NCBI GenBank assembly: GCA_964496975.1 | Contig: CAZCBN010000122.1 | Location: 1-10,018, forward strand | Length of the DNA stretch: 10,018 nucleotides | Source of the DNA: CAZCBN01 sp964496975 | GTDB taxonomy: Bacteria; Planctomycetota; Phycisphaerae; Phycisphaerales; UBA1924 | Direction of reading: 5' to 3' | In this document: in pieces, positions 5,671-10,018 of the stretch | Position numbering within the stretch: position 1 is the first letter of the stretch | Layout of the letters: each line of letters begins with the position of its first letter | Program-made: the position numbers and the translations under genes | Notes under the pieces: generated by a model | The model's database searches: none | What the model was told of the DNA's origin: nothing | What the model saw: only the letters and a program-made list of their open reading frames with translations

Positions 5671-6696
5671 TTACCGCGGCGCCGGGGCCGTGGTGTTCAG
5701 CACGCTGAGCGTGGTGGCGCGGCGGACGCGGAAGGTCTCGGGCCCCAGCCCTTCGAGGCGGCGGCTGATCCAGGCGGCGGCGTCGTGGCCCATCTGCCCG
5801 GCGTCCTGCAGCACGGCGGTGTAGTTGGGGTAGGTCTGGAACCGCGAGTCGCAGTCGTCAAAGCCCACGACGCTGAACTGCTCGGGCACGCGGATGCCGC
5901 GGGCCAGGCAGCGGTGGAGCACGCCGACGGTGGCGAGCGGGTTTGTGACGTACACGGCCGTCACCGAGGGGTCGCGGGCGAGCAGCGAATCAAGCGCCCG
6001 CGCGCCCGAGTCCACGTAGTTGGAGTCGTTGGTGATCACGAGCGACTCGTCAAAGGCGAGGCCCGCGGCCTCCAGGCCGGCGCGGTAGCCCCGCAGGCGG
6101 TCCTGGTGGTCGTGGTCGATCACCTCGTGGATGATGAGGCCGACGCGCCGGTGGCCGAGCTGCGCCAGGTGCTGCACCGCCCGCGTGCTGTCGGGGCCCG
6201 AGTCGGAGTAGACGTAGTGCAGGCGGTCGTCGTCCGTGCGATCGGCGAGCAGCACGGCGGGGATGTCGAGCGAGGCGACCTCTTCCGCAAGGCCCGGGCC
6301 CGCGCCCGGCGTGCGCACCAGAACACCCGCGATGCCCTTCCGCCGGACGAACGCCGCGAGCGTTTCACCCGGGTGCCGCTCGTGCTCGGCGTCCACGATC
6401 GCGAGCGAGTACCGCTGCTCGCGCAGGCCCCGCATGATGCCCGCGAGCAGCGCCGACTCAAAGGTGCCCAGCGTGCTGACGACGGGCGAGGAGGGGTAGA
6501 GCAGGCCGATGGTTTTGGTCCGCGTGTCCTTCACGCGGGTGCGCTGGTAGTTGGACTTGGCCGCGAGGGCGAGCACCCGCTCCCGCGTGTCGGCCGCCAC
6601 CTCGGGGTGGTTGTTCAGCGCCCTGGAAACGGTCGCGACCGAGACGTCCAGCGCCTTGGCCATCTGCCGCACACTTGTGCCTTGTCCCCGGCCCAT
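5671..6696 (-). CDS. LacI-family transcriptional regulator
   Basis: The 341-residue protein has an N-terminal helix-turn-helix (about 8-28) with the recognition helix VSVATVSRALNNHPEV and the RERVLALAAKSNY helix (39-50), followed by a periplasmic-binding-type sensor domain from TKTIGLLYP (60-68) to the end. Typical sensor segments include RRKGIAGVLVR (118-128), HLAQLGHRRVGLI (176-188), GYRAGLEAAGL (203-213), AVYVTNPLATVGVL (247-260) and FSVVGFDDCD (274-283). Between NY (49-50) and IG there are about four residues fewer than usual, removing most of the hinge helix and its ARxL motif. The start ATG is firm: GAGGAG ends 5 bases upstream. It diverges from the GH3 gene, so it very probably controls that gene, and perhaps itself, in response to a glucan-derived sugar. 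The ligand is unknown. Confidence 0.93.
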   Translation of the reverse strand: MGRGQGTSVRQMAKALDVSVATVSRALNNHPEVAADTRERVLALAAKSNYQRTRVKDTRTKTIGLLYPSSPVVSTLGTFESALLAGIMRGLREQRYSLAIVDAEHERHPGETLAAFVRRKGIAGVLVRTPGAGPGLAEEVASLDIPAVLLADRTDDDRLHYVYSDSGPDSTRAVQHLAQLGHRRVGLIIHEVIDHDHQDRLRGYRAGLEAAGLAFDESLVITNDSNYVDSGARALDSLLARDPSVTAVYVTNPLATVGVLHRCLARGIRVPEQFSVVGFDDCDSRFQTYPNYTAVLQDAGQMGHDAAAWISRRLEGLGPETFRVRRATTLSVLNTTAPAPR

Positions 6697-6701
6697 CGCG
6701 T

Positions 6702-6707
6702 CTCCTC
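6702..6707 (-). promoter_or_regulatory. Ribosome binding site of the LacI-family gene
   Basis: GAGGAG on the minus strand with 5 bases to the ATG at 6696, a near-ideal Shine-Dalgarno that fixes the start. Confidence 0.65.
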
Positions 6708-6849
6708 GGCCCGTTCGCCCGTCCGTGCGGCTTCCGGCTGCGGCGACCCGCCCGGGCGGACGGTGCCATGGGGTCCGTGCCCGTTCGTGCGCGGCCCGAA
6801 CCGATCCTGCCCGCCGACGCCCGTCCCTGCCGCCGGCCGTTTGGGTGAC

Positions 6850-6863
6850 CGGAAGCGTTTTCT
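6850..6863. promoter_or_regulatory. Candidate LacI-family operator 1 (cre-like)
   Basis: The pseudo-palindrome GGAAGCGTTTTC (6851-6862) contains the AANCGNTT core that LacI-family proteins with a VATVSR recognition helix typically bind (PurR, CcpA). It matches the CcpA cre consensus at 12 of 14 positions by eye. The neighbouring regulator has the VATVSR helix. Binding is inferred. Confidence 0.45.
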
Positions 6864-6919
6864 TTGCCGGGTGGAAGCCGTCCCCCGACGCCGATATCGT
6901 AACAAAATGAAACGATCGG

Positions 6920-6931
6920 GAAAGTGTTTCG
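6920..6931. promoter_or_regulatory. Candidate LacI-family operator 2
   Basis: GAAAGTGTTTCG shares AAG-Y-GTTT with operator 1 but has T in place of the central C. Its centre is 69 bases from that of operator 1. The GAAA and TTTC arms are symmetric. Weaker than site 1. Confidence 0.3.
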
Positions 6932-7035
6932 ATTCCGATTTCTCACAGCATTCATGCACAGACTTCGCCGCGTGCGGCGATTTCAACCGTGACGCCCGAA
7001 TCGTTGGGCCGAGACGGCCGGAACGATCGCACGCC

Positions 7036-7047
7036 ACAGCGTTTAAC
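7036..7047. promoter_or_regulatory. Candidate LacI-family operator 3, nearest the GH3 gene
   Basis: ACAGCGTTTAAC carries AGCGTTT as in operator 1, with one mismatch in the AAGCGTTT core. It lies about 110 bases before the GH3 start, where a repressor could block that promoter. Confidence 0.25.
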
Positions 7048-7158
7048 CCAATCACAATCCATACAAACCCGCGCGGCATGAACTCGTCATACTGCCCGGG
7101 CCGGACCGAGAATCGGCCGAACCGCCCCGTCGCGGCGGCCCAGAGCGAGAACCCCACC

Positions 7159-9468
7159 ATGCCGTACGCCGCGTTTTCTGCGCCCGCCGTCCGTCTGTCG
7201 GCCCTGTCCCGACCCTTCGCCGCCGCGCTCCCGCGCGGTCTGGCGGCCGCGGCGGTCGCCGCGCTCGCCGGCTTCGCCCCCGCGGCGAGCGACCGCATCG
7301 AGGCCCTGCTCGCCCGCATGACGCTCGAGGAGAAGGCGGGGCAGATGACCCAGCTCACCCTCGCCCCGCTCTCCGCCAGCGAAGAGACGGCCACCACGCG
7401 GCACTCGCTCGACCAGGCCAAGGTGCGCGACGCGATCGTGACCGCCCACGTCGGCTCGATCATCAACACCTTTGACCGCGACCTCACGCCGCAGCACTGG
7501 CGCTCGGTCATCGGCGACATCCAGCGCGTCGCCACCAAGGACACGCGGCTGGGCATCCCCATCCTCTACGGCGTTGACTCCGTGCACGGGGCGAACTACG
7601 TCCGCGGCGCGACGATCATGCCGCACAACCTCACCCTGGGCGCGACGTGGAACCCCGCCCTCGCCCGGGCCGCGGGCGCGGTGACGGCCGCCGAGACGCG
7701 GGCCGTCGGCATCCCGTGGAACTTCGCGCCCGTCATGGACGTGATGCGCCAGCCGGCGTGGTCGCGCGTTTTCGAGACCTTCGGCGAGGACCCGACGCTC
7801 GGCGCCGCGATGTCCGCCGCCGCGGTGCGCGGCATGCAGGGGGACGCGCCGTGGTCCGACGCCGGCACGGCCCTCGCGGGCGACACCGTGCTCGCCGCCT
7901 GCGGCAAGCACTTTTTGGGCTACAGCGCCCCGCGCACGGGCCGCGACCGCACGCCCGCGATGATCTCGGCCGCCGAGCTGCACGACGTGTTCGTCCCGCC
8001 CTTCCGGGCCGCGATGGCGGCGGGCCTGCGCACGGTGATGATCAACTCGGGCGAGATCAACGGCGTGCCCGTGCACGCCGACCCGCACGTGCTGACCACG
8101 CTGCTGCGCGACGAGCTGAAGTTTGACGGCGTCGCCGTGACGGACTGGGAGGACGTGATCAAGCTCGTGAACTTCCACCACGTCGCCGCCGACCAGAAAG
8201 AGGCCGCGCTGATGGCCGTGAACGCCGGCATCGACCTCTCGATGACGCCCTACACGACCGACTTCCCCCGCCACATCGTCGAGCTCGTGAAGGAAGGCCG
8301 GCTCTCCGAGTCGCGGGTGGACGAGTCCGTCCGCCGCGTGCTGCGGCTCAAGGAAGAGCTGGGCCTCTTTGAGAAGCCCCTCGCCGACGAGGCGGCGGCC
8401 AACGCGATCGGCTCCCAGGTCTCGGCCGACGTGAGCCTCGCCGCGGCCCGCGAGGGCATCGTGCTGCTCCGCAACAACGGCGGCGTGCTGCCGCTGAAGC
8501 CCGACGCGAAGATCCTCGTCACCGGCCCCGCGGCGAACGACCTCGTGCCCGTCTACGGCTCGTGGTCCTTCGGCTGGCAGGGGACCAAGCCCGAAAACTA
8601 CCCGAAGACGCCCACCATCCTGGACGCGATGAAGGCCCGCTTCGGCGAGGCGAACGTGACCTACGCGCTCGGCGCGACCTTCACCGACGCGGCCGACCCG
8701 CAGGCCGCCGGCGCCGCCGCGGTGCAGGCCGATGTGGTCGTGCTGTGCCTGGGCGAGCTTCCCTCGACGGAAAAGATCGGCGACATCTCCGACCTGCAAC
8801 TGAGCTGGGCGCAGGAGCAGCTCGCGTGGGCCGCCGTTTCTTCGGGCAAGCCGGTGATCGCGGTGCTCGTCACGAACCGGCCGCGCGTGCTCGGGCCCGT
8901 GGCCGATCAGTTCGCGGCCGTGCTATGGGCGGGCCACCCCGGGCCGCAGGGGCCCCAGGCCCTCGCCGAGATCCTCGCGGGCGAGGTGAACCCCAGCGGC
9001 CGCCTGCCCTTCTCCTACCCGCGCGCGACCAACGCCCTGCTCACGTACGACCACAAGCACTCCGAATCGTTTGACGGCGACAACGGCACCCGCGGCTACG
9101 ACCCCCTCTTCCCCTTCGGCGCCGGCATCGGCTACAGCGCCTTCGCCTACAGCGGCCTGGCCGCGACACCTGCCGCCGGCGAGCGCGGCATCGACGTGCG
9201 CGTCACCGTCACGAACACGGGCGATCGCCCCGGCAAGGAGGTCGTGCAGGTCTACCTCTCCGACGAGGTCGCCACCGTCACGCCGGCCGTGAAGCGGCTC
9301 AAGGCCTTTGACAAGATCGAGCTCGCCGCGGGCCAGTCGCGCGAGCTCACCTTCCGCCTGCCCGAGACGGCGCTCACCTTCTCCGACCGCGACGGCACGC
9401 CGACGTTCGAGCCCGGTGCCTTCACCGTCCGCGTCGCGGGCGAGTCCGCGACCCTGACCGTCCGCTGA
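7159..9468 (+). CDS. Secreted GH3 beta-glucosidase / exo-beta-glucanase
   Basis: The 769-residue enzyme removes glucose from the non-reducing end of beta-glucans or oligosaccharides. The N-terminus is a signal peptide (arginines at 12, 18 and 26, hydrophobic core about 27-39, likely cleavage after A42 in APA), so it acts in the periplasm or outside. The GH3 (beta/alpha)8 domain shows RMTLEEKAGQM (53-63), YGVDSVHG (137-144), R203 with GEDP (209-212), KHF (250-252) and the nucleophile D329 in VAVTDWEDV. The second domain (about 400-640) has VLLRNNGGVLPL and the likely acid/base E538 in PSTEKIGD, laid out as in plant ExoI-type beta-glucan exohydrolases. A fibronectin-III-like domain (about 677-767) closes it, as in BglX. 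Start ATG 7159 fits the signal peptide; an in-frame ATG at 7078 would bury it. The Shine-Dalgarno is weak. Exact linkage specificity is open. Confidence 0.94.
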   Translation: MPYAAFSAPAVRLSALSRPFAAALPRGLAAAAVAALAGFAPAASDRIEALLARMTLEEKAGQMTQLTLAPLSASEETATTRHSLDQAKVRDAIVTAHVGSIINTFDRDLTPQHWRSVIGDIQRVATKDTRLGIPILYGVDSVHGANYVRGATIMPHNLTLGATWNPALARAAGAVTAAETRAVGIPWNFAPVMDVMRQPAWSRVFETFGEDPTLGAAMSAAAVRGMQGDAPWSDAGTALAGDTVLAACGKHFLGYSAPRTGRDRTPAMISAAELHDVFVPPFRAAMAAGLRTVMINSGEINGVPVHADPHVLTTLLRDELKFDGVAVTDWEDVIKLVNFHHVAADQKEAALMAVNAGIDLSMTPYTTDFPRHIVELVKEGRLSESRVDESVRRVLRLKEELGLFEKPLADEAAANAIGSQVSADVSLAAAREGIVLLRNNGGVLPLKPDAKILVTGPAANDLVPVYGSWSFGWQGTKPENYPKTPTILDAMKARFGEANVTYALGATFTDAADPQAAGAAAVQADVVVLCLGELPSTEKIGDISDLQLSWAQEQLAWAAVSSGKPVIAVLVTNRPRVLGPVADQFAAVLWAGHPGPQGPQALAEILAGEVNPSGRLPFSYPRATNALLTYDHKHSESFDGDNGTRGYDPLFPFGAGIGYSAFAYSGLAATPAAGERGIDVRVTVTNTGDRPGKEVVQVYLSDEVATVTPAVKRLKAFDKIELAAGQSRELTFRLPETALTFSDRDGTPTFEPGAFTVRVAGESATLTVR

Positions 9469-9504
9469 CCGCGCGGGCCCGCGCCGCGCGAAGCGATCTT
9501 CCCC

Positions 9505-9540
9505 AAGGGCACGGTCCGCACGACAGTGCCCTTTTTCTTT
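9505..9540 (+). terminator. Intrinsic terminator of the GH3 gene
   Basis: AAGGGCAC (9505-9512) pairs with GTGCCCTT (9526-9533), an 8-base-pair stem with a 13-base loop, followed by a T-rich run to 9540. It begins 37 bases after the GH3 stop. Confidence 0.88.
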
Positions 9541-9596
9541 CGCAATGTCGCGGCATCCGGCGGCCCATGCGTGCGGCCCGTGGCTTTGCCTTCTGT

Positions 9597-9619
9597 GGCA
9601 CCGGCTTGCAGCCCGTGCC
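9597..9619. repeat. Intergenic palindrome (probable dispersed planctomycete repeat)
   Basis: GGCACCGGCT (9597-9606), a TGC loop, then AGCCCGTGCC (9610-9619): a 10-base stem with one C-C mismatch. Similar GGCACxGGCTxxxAGCCxGTGCC elements recur between genes in planctomycete genomes as I recall. Only one copy is in this window, so its dispersed nature cannot be shown here. Confidence 0.5.
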
Positions 9620-9639
9620 GGCATGCTTGAGGCCCAAGC

Positions 9640-9679
9640 AAAAAAAGAAAAAGGGCGGCTCTGCCCTGCAGCGCCGCCC
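9640..9679 (-). terminator. Intrinsic terminator of the dockerin-tailed gene
   Basis: Read on the minus strand, a 7-base-pair stem GGGCGGC/GCCGCCC (arms 9673-9679 and 9653-9659, 13-base loop) is followed by a 13-base T-rich tract (9652-9640) broken by a single C. It lies about 60 bases past the stop of the minus-strand gene, facing the GH3 terminator. Confidence 0.82.
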
Positions 9680-9736
9680 CTCATCAGGTCGTGTCATGCC
9701 GAGAACGCCGCACGCCGCGGCGGGGGCCCGCTCATC

Positions 9737-10018
9737 TCAGGGGCAGCCCGTGCCAACGAGGGCGAGAAACGCCTGGATCTCCGACGTGGTGAACTGCCCG
9801 TCGGGGTTGTTGCTCGGCAGAAAATCAGCGAAGGGCGAGCGTTCGTCCCACCGTTCCAGGTAGGACAGCACGTCGAAAAAATCGGCCGCCCCGTTCCCGT
9901 CGAAGTCGCCGCCGCAGGCGTTGAGCGTCGGCGTGAAGGTCATGCGGTCGATGTTGAAGCCCGCTGCGTCGGCGCCGAGGTTGACGAGGCGCAGGCGCGC
10001 CTGCCCGGACACCGGGGT
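9737..10018 (-). CDS. C-terminus of a secreted carbohydrate-binding protein with GC-type dockerin tail (partial)
   Basis: Ninety-three C-terminal residues are visible; the frame is open at the right edge, so the 5' part is missing. The first 30 residues (RLRLVNLGADAAGFNIDRMTF) look like the last strands of a CBM6-type carbohydrate-binding module. Then comes a tail of about 55 residues with a good EF-hand-like calcium loop, DFDGNGAADFFD (38-49), a degenerate second loop (about 69-80, with D73, T77 and E80), and the ending GTGCP. C35 and C92 could form a disulfide. This matches the two-EF-hand 'GC-type dockerin' found at the C-terminus of exported Phycisphaerae proteins, thought to serve anchoring or complex formation. 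The upstream catalytic domain, if any, is outside the window. A polysaccharide-acting enzyme would fit its place beside the GH3 gene, but that is inference. Confidence 0.8.
   Translation of the reverse strand, partial: TPVSGQARLRLVNLGADAAGFNIDRMTFTPTLNACGGDFDGNGAADFFDVLSYLERWDERSPFADFLPSNNPDGQFTTSEIQAFLALVGTGCP

Larger units (their letters stand above)
5513..5761. repeat. 122-base tandem duplication at a convergent gene junction
   Basis: Positions 5513-5639 match 5635-5761 with a shift of 122 bases and only two differences: 5540 G versus 5662 T, and 5545 C versus 5667 T. The unit spans the last 10 bases of the HAD gene including its stop, the short gap, and the last 29 codons plus stop of the LacI-type gene. 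Both differences fall in the gap between the two stop codons. Both genes remain intact: the HAD gene uses copy 1 and the regulator uses copy 2. The near-identity of non-selected sequence implies a recent event. Confidence 0.95.
6697..7158. promoter_or_regulatory. Divergent control region between the regulator and the GH3 gene
   Basis: This 462-base gap holds no gene. Its part next to the regulator is GC-rich and includes a perfect 12-base palindrome (6748-6759). The part from about 6840 to 7070 is the most A/T-rich stretch of the window and should hold both promoters. A weak minus-strand -10 candidate TACGAT lies at 6901-6896, with only a poor -35 (TTTCCC) 16 bases upstream. No convincing plus-strand promoter pair was found for the GH3 gene. 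The octamer AACGATCG with its CGATCG palindrome appears twice (6911-6918 and 7022-7029), 111 bases apart. Three operator-like sites are described separately. Confidence 0.6.

Noticed and set aside
5513..5761. The 122-base repeat as a MITE or insertion element
   Set aside because: The two copies are directly adjacent, lack terminal inverted repeats and target-site duplications, and include gene ends; a simple tandem duplication explains it.
7078..7158. Earlier ATG for GH3
   Set aside because: It would put 27 polar residues before the signal peptide, which is not compatible with normal export.
7087..8799. Long minus-strand frame opposite GH3
   Set aside because: Shadow frame with no domain; the opposite strand encodes an intact GH3 enzyme.
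5662..9468. A 1268-codon open frame that could be read as one giant protein fused to GH3
   Set aside because: The first roughly 500 codons run antisense to the LacI gene and through the intergenic region with no family-like content. The GH3 signal peptide marks the true start at 7159.
9620..9640. Plus-strand or minus-strand terminator from the small GCTTG/CAAGC stem
   Set aside because: It is followed by A, not T, on the plus strand; on the minus strand the T-tract precedes this stem and belongs to the hairpin at 9653-9679.

Overview
The window is very GC-rich and gene-dense. It most resembles a planctomycete of the Phycisphaerae type. The grounds are the C-terminal two-EF-hand 'GC-type dockerin' tail on a secreted carbohydrate-binding protein (ending Gly-Cys-Pro), intergenic palindromes of a style I associate with planctomycetes, an ExbD-type gene in an unusual context, and strong G/C third-position bias. 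This assignment is inference. No tRNA, rRNA, CRISPR array, transposase or phage gene was seen.

Left part (1-1695, minus strand): a membrane-anchored family 2 glycosyltransferase is joined by a 4-base ATGA overlap to an ExbD/TolR-like gene that runs off the left edge. Divergent from them, the plus strand carries NAD(P)H-hydrate epimerase (nnrE, 1730-2764, possibly leaderless), a bifunctional-nuclease-family protein (2919-3401), tRNA pseudouridine-13 synthase (truD, 3461-4813) and a HAD-like phosphatase (4860-5522). These look like housekeeping or repair genes. Three of them carry lineage-specific low-complexity additions: a 12-base tandem repeat in nnrE, an acidic loop in the nuclease-like protein and a repetitive acidic tail in truD.

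Middle (5513-5761): a 122-base tandem duplication lies on the convergent junction of the HAD gene and a LacI-family regulator. It has copied the last 29 codons of the regulator without damaging either gene.

Right part (5671-10018): this looks like a sugar-utilisation locus. A LacI-type regulator (minus) diverges from a secreted GH3 beta-glucosidase/exo-beta-glucanase (plus) across a 462-base intergenic region that holds three AAGYGTTT-like candidate operator sites. The GH3 gene ends in a clear intrinsic terminator and meets, tail to tail, a partial minus-strand gene with its own terminator. That gene encodes the C-terminus of a secreted protein with a CBM6-like end and the GC-type dockerin tail. 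A probable model is that the regulator senses a glucan breakdown product and controls the GH3 enzyme, with the neighbouring exported protein acting on or binding the same polysaccharide. The substrate cannot be read from this window.

I found no convincing new multi-gene system. The more unusual points are the 122-base duplication, the shortened hinge of the LacI regulator, the six-run G-quadruplex motif before the nuclease-like gene, the candidate leaderless start of nnrE, and the in-frame 4-residue repeats beside an enzyme active site.
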